A DNA stretch of 64,000 bases, taken from the NCBI GenBank assembly GCA_023512835.1, contig JAKCVP010000379.1, positions 109,843 through 173,842 of the forward strand, given 5' to 3'. Position numbers and translations under genes: made by a program. Positions 45,601 through 55,534 of this stretch are shown here, one piece after another. How positions within the stretch are numbered: the first letter of the stretch is position 1; the number at the start of each line of letters is the position of its first letter. Under the pieces are notes generated by a model. It had not been told where the DNA came from and made no database searches. It worked only from the letters and a program-made list of their open reading frames with translations. This DNA is from Taxillus chinensis (taxonomy: Eukaryota > Streptophyta > Magnoliopsida > Santalales > Loranthaceae).

Positions 45601-47768
45601 AAAGAAACACAAATCGAGATGTGATCTTGGATAAGACCGCGCAGAGGTTCACCAGCAGTTGCAGAAAGGTACTGATGATCGTTGTCAGCGATTTGTAAAG
45701 CCTCCGCTCGAGCGATCTCGTTTTGTGGGAAATGCATGTTCATTTCATCGCCGTCGAAGTCGGCGTTGTAAGTTTTACAGTTGGCGTAGTGCATGCGAAT
45801 CGTCTTTTCTCCAGGCAGAACACGTGCTCTGTGACACATCATGGACGGCTTGTGAAGCGTGGGCTGTCGATTCATGATCACAATGTCGCCGTTGTTCAAA
45901 TGTCGATGGACTTTCTTATTACGATTGCCGGTCATGGCGGTGCTCGAAGGCGCCACGAGAAGATTTGCGATTGCTTGACGCTCTTCAACATTCTTGTGGC
46001 GCAGGTTGATGACCTGTCCGTTTTCATACTCCACCGCAGCTGCTCCAGGCCAGACAGTAGGTCCGTTGAGCACGGCTTGCTTCAGCTCTTCGAAGCTGTG
46101 GGCGGTGACGGGCTCTGGATATGTCAGCTTCTTAGCAAACACCGGAGGAATACCAATCTCATTAGACTCGATATTGGGATCCGGCGAGATGACACTGCGA
46201 GCGGCAAAGTTGACACGCTTGCCCATGATGTTCATGCGGAAAAGTCCTTCCTTCTTCTCTAGCTTCTGCTTGATACCGTCTGGAACCCGCAGTGCTGCAA
46301 GGCCAGTGGCAGCATTCTTCTCCTTGTCAATCAGCGAGTTGACAGCGTCTTGTAACCGTACCCACGCACTTTGTAGATCATCATAGCTTCGTACACGGCC
46401 TGCGTACGTGGCTTTCTGGGTGCTGATCTCGCGCTGGATTTCGGCCAATTCATTGCAGCCCGCGAGGATTGTTTTGTAGTTCGCGTTGTCGGGACTCTCA
46501 GAAATCTCGTCGGCCCCCGACTTTTGCTCCTTGCGGTACTTGTTGGGTGGGACCACTAAGCTTTTGATGAAAAAGATGTCGGCTGAGGGAGGCTGCGGTG
46601 TCGATGTGACGCTTGCGCCACCGTATATTTGAGCGAATATTTCGCTCTCGCGCTCAAAGAGATGAGTGAGCAGCGCGTAAACCTCACTAGCGTTCACGAA
46701 AACCTGCTTCGCCTCTTCTTCTGCAGCCTTCGCCTTTTTCTTAGTTCGAGACGAGGCTTCGCCAGCCACGAGAGAGCCTGATGCCTCTTGTGAGATGTCC
46801 TCACCCTCTTCAGAGCTGATGTCTTCCGGCTCATCGAGATCCATAGCAGAGTCAAGGACACGAATTTCGTCCTCTTCGGGGCTGTCCATGTCCGCTACGC
46901 CTTCATCAATATCCATGGCACCTTCTCGTACCCGTCTCTGTCGCTCTGCCTGCTTGGCACGCATGCGGTTTAGAAGTTGTACAGCGCTTTCTCCAGATTT
47001 GATGCCCTTTTGAGCGTTGTGTGCTGCTTCCTTGGTGCTGAGGGGCTTCCTGAAGACACCGGACGCTTTGTTCTTCCGGTACCTCGGAGAGCTTGCCTGA
47101 CAGTTCCTACATCTTGGGACGGCAGTGATTTCGCGATGAAAAGTCTTGAGGATTTCTTTGCGCACCTCCGCGATTGACTCGGAAAGATCGCCGAGGTATA
47201 CCGGTCTTTTGGGGTCGATTCCCGCATTCTGTAGGCATTCTTGGACGAATGCTCGCCGCCGCCTCATGAGGCTTGACTGATCGGAGCTTTCCTCGTCTTC
47301 CTCGGAGTCCTCGTCTGCCGCGACGGCGGTAGATTTCGCTGATTCGACCTGTATGTCCACAACCTTGTGCGACTCTTCTAGTAGTCCGTGTCGAAGCAAT
47401 TGGAGTCTTGCCCAGTACTCGTTGACTTGTACTCTTGACATCTTGAGCTTGTGACAAAAGCTGCACTGTGACCGTAGGTACTTGAACATTTGGTCAATGT
47501 ATGTGCAGTGGTAGACTGGTACAGGCAGGTCGATATGACCGCAATGGCCCGGACATGAAGGGCCAGTGAGACCGCATGTCTTGCAAGGGTTGTCGAGGAA
47601 GGCTCCGAGGGCCAGGTCGTGAAGACCTCCAGGTGTTGGATGTAGGAGCGCATCGAGGGCGGTAGCATTGGTGATACGCTTTACAGACAGTCGTCGTACA
47701 TCGTCCTGTGTATAGTACGAAAAGTCTACAGCGTCAATGGCCGAAGCCACTGGGCGTGAAATGTTCAT
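42648..47768 (-). CDS. RPA190: DNA-directed RNA polymerase I largest subunit
   Basis: Catalytic subunit of Pol I, which makes the large rRNA precursor in the nucleolus. It is a single exon of 1706 aa starting MNISRPVASAIDAVDFSYYT. The zinc site near residues 62-75 reads CKTCGLTGPSCPGHCGHI, and a second Cys pair lies in CSFCHKLKM. The catalytic Mg site NADFDGDEMN is at about residues 668-677, preceded by NRQPTLHKPSMM. The bridge-helix region and the trigger loop (GEPSTQLTLNTFHLAGHAAK) are present. A long acidic insertion before the last 250 residues (GGDSDDDDAGDDDATD, EEEEDDGNSDPEDE) marks Pol I rather than Pol II or III. The C-terminus lacks the Pol II heptads. It diverges from PRP3. Confidence 0.98.
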   Translation of the reverse strand: MNISRPVASAIDAVDFSYYTQDDVRRLSVKRITNATALDALLHPTPGGLHDLALGAFLDNPCKTCGLTGPSCPGHCGHIDLPVPVYHCTYIDQMFKYLRSQCSFCHKLKMSRVQVNEYWARLQLLRHGLLEESHKVVDIQVESAKSTAVAADEDSEEDEESSDQSSLMRRRRAFVQECLQNAGIDPKRPVYLGDLSESIAEVRKEILKTFHREITAVPRCRNCQASSPRYRKNKASGVFRKPLSTKEAAHNAQKGIKSGESAVQLLNRMRAKQAERQRRVREGAMDIDEGVADMDSPEEDEIRVLDSAMDLDEPEDISSEEGEDISQEASGSLVAGEASSRTKKKAKAAEEEAKQVFVNASEVYALLTHLFERESEIFAQIYGGASVTSTPQPPSADIFFIKSLVVPPNKYRKEQKSGADEISESPDNANYKTILAGCNELAEIQREISTQKATYAGRVRSYDDLQSAWVRLQDAVNSLIDKEKNAATGLAALRVPDGIKQKLEKKEGLFRMNIMGKRVNFAARSVISPDPNIESNEIGIPPVFAKKLTYPEPVTAHSFEELKQAVLNGPTVWPGAAAVEYENGQVINLRHKNVEERQAIANLLVAPSSTAMTGNRNKKVHRHLNNGDIVIMNRQPTLHKPSMMCHRARVLPGEKTIRMHYANCKTYNADFDGDEMNMHFPQNEIARAEALQIADNDHQYLSATAGEPLRGLIQDHISICVSLTSLDCFFTRDEYHEILYSSLRPEAGHTTSDLIQLLPPTIIKPRPLWTGKQVISTLLANIQPEGRAPLDLTKGCSVQPDQWGKDTEEGQVRIRDGLLLTGIVDKKHIGPSTGGLIHTIYETYGHTTAGKFLSILGRLLTRLLNVKAFSCGMEDLVLTSEGEAFRKAEIKKADTIGLEIATKFVSLSDQKLRASNPELLMRLEEAMRDDSKQAQLDERMSGGAGELTSSITRGCLPNKLIKTFPKNQMQTMVGSGAKGSMVNANLISCNLGQQSLEGRRVPLMISGKSLPTFKPFDSSVRAGGYITDRFLTGVRPQEYYFHAMAGREGLIDTAVKTSRSGYLQRCLIKGLEGLRADYDGSVRDSDGTMVQTLYGEDGLDITKQASLMSFDHLTNNFVSTFNGLNLQDEHAVVADHDLVEKQKSILKDVKRNGLRAQDPLTSQYPPTTSPFSTSERFWSAVREYYDKNKERLKAMSPPISKKLFEKVMAMKYLKSTVEAGEAVGVVAGQSLGEPSTQLTLNTFHLAGHAAKNVTLGVPRLREVLMTASMKMKTPTMTLYHHPELSDTDANIFAKSISRLKLADVLDSTLVRERVGSGRYGSTRFYDIELNFWPSKEYTRDYAITVQDVANALEKKFVPILEKAYKADLKKRGDEKLLRASDAQPEIGKASRRIQEEEQVPDAENEGGDSDDDDAGDDDATDAKKRKQQDEDQTYEDPEAEEEELAREPEEEEDDGNSDPEDEGYGGSPPPSDDDEPDAQRKRKTDTTAEAQERENRVLSHHKSITKFKFAKDGGKCEITLEFPAEAAKLLLLQLVNKAANSALVHHVEGIISAELLTDEKPAHIFVQGANLLAVRDYQNCIDPNRIFTNDVGAMLTTYGVEAARETIIRELRAVFGVHGIAVDQRHMTLVADYMTRKGGYSPFNRLGMQDKTSPFMKMSFETTFGVLRDAVFDGDRDRLDTPSGRITVGKIGRMGTGMCDVLMPVA

Positions 47769-48529
47769 GGCTGTTTCACCAGCAATTGGCTGCGAGTATC
47801 ATATGATATATGTGAAAGTAGTGAGTGTGCAGCGCTTGAAGCTGTTCGCAGCGCAGACGACAGAGGCGCCGGGGCCAAAGAGACGAGCACGAAGCTTCTC
47901 AACGATAACACAGCTTCGCCGCTCAGAATGCAGCAAGACGAATGCGCGGCAACAATGCAGAGTCTCTTCAAGATCATCCTGCCGGACTACGAACTTTTTT
48001 CGAATGCGGCTCTGCGGTTCGGCAAAATCTTCGGCCGACGCGCGCGATGACCTACTGCGTCTCAGACAATGTCCGCGAAGCAGTTCGTTCCACTCACCAC
48101 AATTACTTGCCGACATACTCCCCACCACAACCACGCAAATCCCAGACCTCTGCCGCAATCTAGATTCAGCGTAGAAACAAGGCTCACCTCGGTCTGTACC
48201 CGCTATGGCATTGACGCTGGCAATCGACGGATCTAACAATGAAGCAGAGCAGTCCCCACCCGCACGTGAGCAGCAGCCTTCCAACGTCAGATTCATACGT
48301 ACATCCAGAACCGCCACGAACGTCCCTCACTTCGGTCCATTGGGTAGAAACCCTGCGCTTCAACAAAGCCAATAGAAATCTCGAATCTCGATCAATCACT
48401 CCTCAACAACTGGGCAAAACTCGATCGATGATTTGCTCCTCAAGATAGGAAGGCGCAAGCAGGAGGCTCGCGTAGCAGCATCCCTTCCTTTCATAGACGA
48501 GAACAATCCTTTGCAGAAACACAGTCATA
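47769..48529. promoter_or_regulatory. Divergent promoter region RPA190 / PRP3
   Basis: 761 bp between divergent ATGs of a Pol I and a spliceosome gene. CACGTG at 48263-48268 is one candidate element. No coding exon is supported inside. Confidence 0.45.
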
Positions 48530-50185
48530 ATGTCAAACACAAGCAATAAGCGTCCCAACCCGTTCGCGGACGACCGCGCTCCAAAGTCAAAGACAAGCCT
48601 ACAAGACCAAATCGCAGCCGTAAAAGCCAGACTAGCCGCAGCAAATGGAGGCAAGGCGTCCGCAGCTGCGTCGCCAGCACCCCCTCCACCCGCACCTACT
48701 GCACGCGAGGAAGCCATTGCAAAAGCCAGGGCAAAGATTGCAGAATTGAACAGTCGCGCCGGCATGGGCTCGGGGGTTGGAGGCGGAACAGGAAGCGCAA
48801 CGCGACCTTCACGGAACCTAGCACCAGCGCCAGTGCGACATGAAGATACGGGCTCGTTTGCGCGCGGAGGACTGGGCATGGCGCTCCACCCGTCTTTGAT
48901 GGGCGACACCATCAAACCAAAGGAGGAGGAAACACCAAAACCCGATCCAAAGGCGAAGCAAAAGGCATGGCTTGATCTGTCTGAACCAGTCATTGATTTT
49001 AAGAACGACCCAAACTACGACCCAAACCTGCATCAGGGCTCTGGCATCCGCAAGGAAAGACGGCTAGAGTTCAATGAGTCGGGCAAGTACCTCGCGCAAG
49101 CGGCTGCGCTACGCAAACAGGCTCAGCTGGAGGATATGAAGAAGCGCATTGCAGAACAAGCCCGCCGCGCCGCTCTCCAGGAAGACCGCTCCGAGCAGGC
49201 GTTTCTCATCCCCGAGCAACCAGACATCGAATGGTGGGACTCTGGCTTAGTCGATGGCGGCGAGCAGTACCCAGATTTCGACTACTCCGTGGAAGTGGGC
49301 ATGGCCCGCATCAAAGTCTCTGGCGACGACTCAATCATCACACCCTACGTTCAGCATCCCTCACTTCTCGTGGCGCCCCAGGACAAGCTCCTGCACGTCG
49401 AGAAACCACTTTACCTGACCAAGAAGGAGCAGAAGAAGAAGCGTCGCCAAGATCGCATGGAAGTCCTCAAGGAGCACCAAGCCAAAGTCCGTCTGGGCAT
49501 GATCGCACCCGATCCACCCAAGATCAAAAAATCAAACCTGATGCGCGTGCTAGGCGAGCAAGCGGTCAAAGATCCCACAGCAATGGAAGCCCGCGTGAAC
49601 CGCGAGGTCGCCGAGCGCAAAGAAAAGCACGAAGAAACAAATCAAGAGCGCAAGCTCACCGACGAGCAGCGCAGAGAGAAACTAGCTGAGAATCAGAAGA
49701 AGGATGCGGCGAAAGGTCTGTACTGCGACGTCTACCGCATCGACCATCTCGTGTACGGCAAACACCGGTACAAGATCGACGTCTTTGCCAAACAGCACTC
49801 ACTTACGGGCTGCGTGATCATGAATCCAAAGTGCTGCCTGGTCATTGTCGAAGGCGGCGAGCATTCTATCCGCGGCTTTCGCAAGGTCATGCAGAATCGC
49901 ACAGACTGGACGGAGAATGCACCGAGTACGGCCAGTGACGAGCAGCGCGAAAAAGACCCCACCACTAAATATACATGGTTACAGCCTGTCGACGCAGAGG
50001 GCAAAGTCAAGGATATGCGCGGAAATCGGTGCGTCTTGCTCTGGGAGGGCCAGGTGCGCGAGAGGAGCTTTGCGCGTTGGACGGTGGTGATTGCGGAGTT
50101 GGACGGAGAGGTCCGGAATGTGCTTGAGAAGCGGGGCTACGAGAATATGTGGCAGCTGGCGAAGAATTACAGTAGCCCGGCATAG
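48530..50185 (+). CDS. PRP3: U4/U6 snRNP protein Prp3
   Basis: Spliceosome component that binds the U4/U6 duplex and helps hold the U4/U6.U5 tri-snRNP together. It is a single exon of 551 aa. The first 130 residues are Ala/Pro-rich and disordered. The PRP3 domain begins near residue 155 with IDFKNDPNYDPNLHQGSGIR and includes LEFNESGKYLAQAAALRKQA, DIEWWDSGLVDG, ITPYVQHPSLL and LTKKEQKKKRRQDRMEVLKE. The C-terminal domain (about 400-551), a ferredoxin-like fold in known Prp3, shows VYRIDHLVYGKHRYKIDVFA, CVIMNPKCCLVIVEGGEHSI and MRGNRCVLLWEGQVRERSF. Length is similar to other fungal Prp3. Confidence 0.96.
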   Translation: MSNTSNKRPNPFADDRAPKSKTSLQDQIAAVKARLAAANGGKASAAASPAPPPPAPTAREEAIAKARAKIAELNSRAGMGSGVGGGTGSATRPSRNLAPAPVRHEDTGSFARGGLGMALHPSLMGDTIKPKEEETPKPDPKAKQKAWLDLSEPVIDFKNDPNYDPNLHQGSGIRKERRLEFNESGKYLAQAAALRKQAQLEDMKKRIAEQARRAALQEDRSEQAFLIPEQPDIEWWDSGLVDGGEQYPDFDYSVEVGMARIKVSGDDSIITPYVQHPSLLVAPQDKLLHVEKPLYLTKKEQKKKRRQDRMEVLKEHQAKVRLGMIAPDPPKIKKSNLMRVLGEQAVKDPTAMEARVNREVAERKEKHEETNQERKLTDEQRREKLAENQKKDAAKGLYCDVYRIDHLVYGKHRYKIDVFAKQHSLTGCVIMNPKCCLVIVEGGEHSIRGFRKVMQNRTDWTENAPSTASDEQREKDPTTKYTWLQPVDAEGKVKDMRGNRCVLLWEGQVRERSFARWTVVIAELDGEVRNVLEKRGYENMWQLAKNYSSPA

Positions 50186-51166
50186 GCTGAATGGGCAGAT
50201 GGGCATTGACGATGGCGATGGATGACTGTTTCTTGTATCAATTAGTAGGGTTGCCGAGCCGGGAAGGCTTCGATGAGATGCGCGAAAGGCTGCACGTAGC
50301 ATCAGCATGAGAATGAAACGTGTGTGCCGCACTGTTCAATTGCCGCGAAGTTGTACAGTGCATCTATGCGCACTTTGAAATGCGGCGAAGCACCGTCTGC
50401 CATACTCAATTGAAATCTGGCACCGCCTTGCCGTTAGGTTTAGCGTGAGGATTGAGCATGGCAAATCCAAGTGTACTCGTGCGTGATTGTCTGCCTTTTG
50501 CTCTCTTGTCTTGTCTTTTCGTTTCTTGTCTTGTTTTGTTTTTATTTTGTTTCTATTCTACTGTCTTGTCTTTTCTTGTCTTGCCCTGATCTATAAAATT
50601 CCGTTCGGCTTCTCACTCTACGTGTCCCCTCCACTTTGCCGCTCTGTCTTCTCATGCAAACTAAAAATGTCAGCAGCACACGTACCTCCTCTACCCATCT
50701 CGACGACATGCACCCAATATCAAACAACGAGCATGTAATTCCTCGCAATGTACCAGTTTCCACAACTTTGACTAATGAGTGAGAATGCAGCACTTGATAG
50801 AACCATTTTCTGGCACAACTAGAAAAGAAACAATGTGAAAAAAAACATCAAACCAGCAGGAAGGAGCAAGAAAAAAGTAGATAGCGGCCTCTGTAAATCA
50901 TCGTCCATTCTTTTTGTACAAAGGAGTGTGCCTATATTCATTTCTCCCTCCCAGAATTAAAAACACCGTCCCATGCTCACAGGCTACGGGAAAATACAAG
51001 CACACACACATCCATATTCCATAAACAGCCTGAAAATGCTTCACAATCTACCGTGACCTCGAGAGAAGATCGAAAAGCTCGATCCCACAGTCGGCGAACA
51101 CTACTTTCCAATGCAAGAACGTTGCATCATCACCTCGAGGCCATCGGCGCGCAAGAGAGGAATCTA
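50186..51166. other. Gene-free region with a TCTTG-rich pyrimidine tract
   Basis: Between 50500 and 50586 the plus strand is almost pure pyrimidine plus G, with repeated TCTTG and TTTTG words. The rest holds the 3' flanks of PRP3 and of the secreted protein gene. No gene is supported. Confidence 0.5.
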
Positions 51167-52459
51167 TCAGCAAGGGCATTCCTGGTTCTATTTTTCACAT
51201 TCGGTTAGTTTCTCGCGTTTGCTAAAGGTTTGGGAGGGGGGCAAAAAGAAGCTTACCTTCTCGTCGTAGCACTTGCCGTTGGAGTGGCGTACAGGCTTCT
51301 TCTGGTGCTTAGCGGCCTCCTTCGCAGCCTTCTCGCGCTCCTTACGCTCCTTCTCCTCGCGAAGCTTCTTCTCGAGCTCGGCCTTCTTGGCAGCCTTCTC
51401 GCGCTCCTTGCGCTCCTTCCCTCGCGCAACGCCTTCTCCTTCGCGGCCTTCTCGAGCTCCTTGCGTTCCTTCTCCTCGCGAAGCTTCTTCTCGAGCTCAG
51501 CCTTCTTGGCGGCCTTCTCACGCTCCTTGCGCTCCTCTCCTCGCGCAGCGCCTTTTCCTTCGCGGCCTTCTCGCGCTCCTTGCGTTCCTTCTCCTCGCGT
51601 AGCTTCTTTTCCTTCTCAGCCTTCTCAGCAGCCTTCTTGGCCTCCTTCTCGGCCTTCTCGCGCTCCTTGCGTTCCTTCTCCTCGCGTAGCTTCTTCTCGA
51701 GCTCGGCCTTCTTGGCGGCCTTCTCGCCTCCATCTCCTGCTTCTTGCGCTCAAGCTCGGCCTTCTTGTCGGCCTTCTTGTCCTCATACGAGGGCGCAGGA
51801 GGATGGACGGGTTGCATCACGCCGCCACCAGGGTGGGAAGGAACAGGGTTGGTGTTACCGCCAGAATAAACGGGGGGCTTGGTGCCGCCGGTGACCGGGC
51901 TCTTGACGCCAGGAGTGCTCTCAGGACCGCTGGACTGGTGGTACACAGGAGGCTGAGGAACAGGGTTGGCATTGCCACCATGGTATGTGGGAGGCTGAGG
52001 AACAGGGTTTGCAGCGCCACCAGCGTAGGTGGGAGGTTGAGGAACGTATTGAGGAATAGTACGCTTGTAGTGGGGAGCCTCTGGCTCGTAGACAGGTGCA
52101 GTCTCGTGGACGGGTGCAGTCTCGTAGACAGGTGCAGTATCGTAGACAGGTGCAGTCTCGTAGACGGGAGCTTGGTAGACAGGAGCAGGGTACGCGGGAG
52201 CAACCTTACCACCAGCGCCGTAGCGGCCACCAGCAGAGCCATCAACGAAACCCTTCCAACCTGCGCCGCCACCAATGTGAGCCTTCCACCTCTCGTCGAA
52301 GATCCCATTCGAGCCCAGGAAACCGAATGTGGCCTCGGCCTCAGCCTCGGGCGCTGCATCGCGGGCTACGACGTCCGCAGAGGCTCCATCAGGGGATGGA
52401 ATGGCAGCGGTGTATGCCAAGCTGGCCATGGCCGCTGTGAAAACGATTGAATAACGCAT
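51167..52459 (-). pseudogene. Secreted repeat protein with three single-base gaps in its Lys/Glu-rich part
   Basis: ATG at 52459 opens MRYSIVFTAAMASLAYTAA, a signal peptide. Tyr/Pro repeats follow: four to five VYETAP-type units, then PQPPTYAGG..NPV units. Next comes a Lys/Glu-rich coiled coil (DKKADKKAELERKKQEMEA). At about 51727 one base seems missing. The KE-repeat frame then continues one frame off until similar one-base gaps at about 51535 and 51420. After all three, the frame equals that of the start again and ends RHSNGKCYDEK. An intron (51188..51256, donor GTAAGC, internal CTAAC) leads to a last exon, NQECPC and stop. Read as it stands, the frame turns Arg-rich and stops at 51518. The cause may be real mutation or base-calling error in repeats. 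TATAAG lies at 52565-52570. Confidence 0.7.
51290..51790 (-). repeat. Degenerate repeats coding Lys/Glu-rich coiled coil
   Basis: Units around AAGAAGCTTCGCGAGGAG and AAGGAGCGCGAGAAGGCC recur through this stretch on the minus strand, coding KKLREEKERKEREKA-type heptad-like sequence. All three minus-strand frames are long because the unit is stop-poor. Copy boundaries are irregular. The three one-base gaps lie inside near-identical units. Confidence 0.8.
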
Positions 52460-55400
52460 GATGAGAGATTGACGAGATTGACTGGTGGCTGGGAGAGAAG
52501 GTACAGTGTATGAACGAGGACTGAGAGTGAGGTTAAGAGTGAATGCTGGATGAGTCTGATCAGTCTTATACCAACGAAGCAGGATCCACCCGTATATGTA
52601 GCAGAATGAGGCGATTGCATGCATTTCTCCTGATCATCTCCCGACGTCAGATCTCTTCCAAGAGCCGATCCTCTTGACGCCAATACCAAGCAGAATGGTT
52701 TCGCTCAGACACGCAAGCGGCGGGCCTGGTGGGGCCTAGGGTCTGACTGGAATTCAATCTGTGTACCGTAAACGCCGGCTGGCGGCAGGGGGCCTGGAGA
52801 CAGCAGACCTGTCCCAAGCAGAGCCACTTGACGATGAGGTCTCGGCTTCTTCATCTCGTTTAGGTCGGAACTCAGTCTCGATATCAGGTTGTGGGTACAA
52901 GTCGACTTTTCGATCGTCTGATGCCCAACGAAGATGCATGCCATTGCAGCGCCATGGTAACCGTACAGTGGTGCGTTGCTTGGACTGAGCTGTCATCGTC
53001 CGACTAACGGATCACTCTCTGTCTCTGGTGGATGGCCATGACTGCATCATGTCACCAGGACCAAGCGCAGGACCGCGGACACGGCTAGCCTTGGGCATGC
53101 ACAAAGTCCAAAATCGATCACCCTCAACATAGAGTAGAGTTGTTGTTCTCCATTAATCGAGCAGTTCATGTGTCGTTTGACATTTTGTCAGGCAATGCTT
53201 GAAATCATGCATCGCTCAAGCTGGTCTGGACTTTCATGAAAGAGATCTAAACTGGACTGTTCAAGTGCTGCGGCACGAATTTCCAGTGGCACACTCGAAG
53301 CACAGGAGCGAAGTGCCAAGCTGATGGAGATTAGCCAGGCATTAGGATTGGGTATATGGGGTTGAGGTCCCGGCCCGAACTAGGTCTGGTGGATACATAG
53401 AGAGGAGGGGACGGGACGGGCGTACTTGGCCTAACTGCTTCAGTCCAAGAAGTCCAGCGAAGATGTTGTCTGCTCAGAAGGCACATCTGCCACAGCATGT
53501 AATGCCGCAGATGATCGCTATCGCTAGCATGGCGGACCATGGCGGACCATCGCTAGCGGGGGTTACAATTCTCCTCCTGCTAACGAGAGACGTTGGGAGT
53601 CGCCCCAGTCCATCGTCCTGACACGCGTTAGCAGGCTTGGCATGCACAGTCAGCTAGTTTCCCTGGGTTGCGCGACGTGCTGGTGCAGGTGATCGACTTG
53701 AAGCCTTGCGTGCCTTATTAGGCTCCCTGAGCCTCATCGCACCTCACCTCAGCCCCTGAGTTTGAGATCACCCACACCATGTATTGTCGCTTACGGGCTG
53801 ACTCTTTTGGCTTGCATACAGCTCTTTTGCTGCAGACATGGAGCGCACCATCGCTTTAGAACGTCTCTTGGCATTCGACCCCTGTCCCGCATCAAGGTCG
53901 GCCGGGTTGTCCCACCTAATGACCTTTTCGTCATCAGTCGCTGCGGTGCGCGCTGAGCCCAGGGAATGCCTATTAGCTGGTTGAAATGTGTTCGTCTAGC
54001 TCGGCTGACGCTCTGACGGCCGATGTGGAAATTTGGAGCCGATGAGCCATAGAGGAGCACAGGCTATTTTTGGCATGATGGGCATTTCGGGTTCCTATGG
54101 CGCTGGTCTTGGCAATGGACGTGGCTGCAGAGGTGGGTCCTAGAGTATCGAAGTTTTACGAACGTGGCTGAAACGCTTTTGAAACGTCGCAATCTGGGTC
54201 TGTGACTGGAGTCCTCTTTGCGCCGGTGATTGCTTCCATGGCCACCTAGCGGTAGAGACATAGGTAGCTTGTGCAGCTTTCGCGTTACTGAATGTTCGCT
54301 TCTTCCCTTCTGTCTCGTGCACATTGCCTGAGTAGGCGAGAAAACGTCTTGAGACAAATGCAGAGACTCGATTGCATTATTACGGGTATCAGGTTGGAGT
54401 CCAGTCCTGTCCCGTTCGTGCTCTCTCTGCTGGTGCCTACGTTGCTCTCCTTCTCGCCCGGCTGCTAATTGAACCTCTTCAAGGGCAAAGTCTTTGGGGA
54501 GTATGAACAGACGGAAATGTCCCTAATACAGACGCCGAGTCAGTACAGTGAGTAAGATCGGAGATAGGAGTTCTTGTCTTATTTTGTTTTGTCTTCTCGA
54601 CTCTCATCTTGTCCACCATCAACTTGGCTTCCCGAACTATGCCTCGGACTCTGCACACGCGTGTCACGGCTGTGCATGGCGGCGACGCAGGAAGCCAAGG
54701 CTCGATGAGGATTGGAGCTTTCAGTCTTCAGGTCCATGATCCAAGGATGCAAGCAAACGGCGTCGGACTTGGGGATGTGGAGCCGGCGTGCAGTATGCAT
54801 CGAGTCCGGGGATGCATCGAATTCGTGACATGGTTCAGGAGAGACGAGAACGTAAGCAGGGTAGAATGATCCGGACTTATGCAAAGTACATATCTCGATC
54901 GAATGCTGGATAATGTTAAGAGGTGGAGATGTCATCTTGGCTTGGACTGGGCGTGGACGTCCTTGGTACTGGCTGAGTATAATTCTCTCATGCGCAATGT
55001 CAGATATACCGCATGCTGAGGAAGAGGAGGACTGCGTGCATCCGCGGTACAAACCACACGTCCTGTCACAATTTAGGGCAGGTGCGGCCCGGGTGAGGTG
55101 GGCTACCTGCCCTACCTAGGTAATGTAAGTACCCAACCGTATGTACCGCTACCTAAATCTAAGGTATCTTGCACCCGACCTCACTCTTCAAGTCCCAGGT
55201 CCACCGGCCCCTAGATTTTTCGGAGAAAAGTTGACCGGATCTGCGTCCAAGCGGTAGCATGTGAAATGTCCAGTCAGGCTACGTGAGCCCTTGACTGTCA
55301 AAGTATGATGAGTCGGTAGTCTTGACCTTTGATTGATAACGAGTCTGCAATGGAAGTAAATCGGCTGGCCGCGTGGCTTGCGTCCCGTCGAGTGAATTAG

Positions 55401-55534
55401 CTTGACTCTTGACTTTGCACCGTTTCTGACTCTGAGAAGTCAACACTGTAGATCATCGTTGGCCTATCGTCACAGCTAGTTAGTCCGGTGTTCGTCTACC
55501 GCCAGCTATCAACGGCATCACCAGTCAAGCCCCC
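52460..55534. other. 3-kb gene-free region
   Basis: Frames are short, with no motif, signal peptide plus exon chain, or tRNA pattern that I can support. It has a 10-bp tandem duplication (ATGGCGGACC at 53529-53548) flanked by CGCTAGC. It also has a cluster of TACCTA/TAGGTA words at 55104-55168, including the palindrome TACCTAGGTA at 55113-55122. Confidence 0.5.
52565..52570 (-). promoter_or_regulatory. TATA box of the secreted repeat protein
   Basis: TATAAG on the minus strand, 106 bp before the ATG at 52459. It is a reasonable core-promoter match, and the function is inferred. Confidence 0.4.

Noticed and set aside
54230..54290. Possible tRNA-like sequence near TAGCGGTAGAGAC
   Set aside because: There is only a weak A-box-like word, with no matching B box or acceptor stem at the right distance.
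54579..55052. 157-codon minus-strand frame in the gene-free region
   Set aside because: It shows no motif, signal peptide or splice context, and its composition is like the surrounding spacer.
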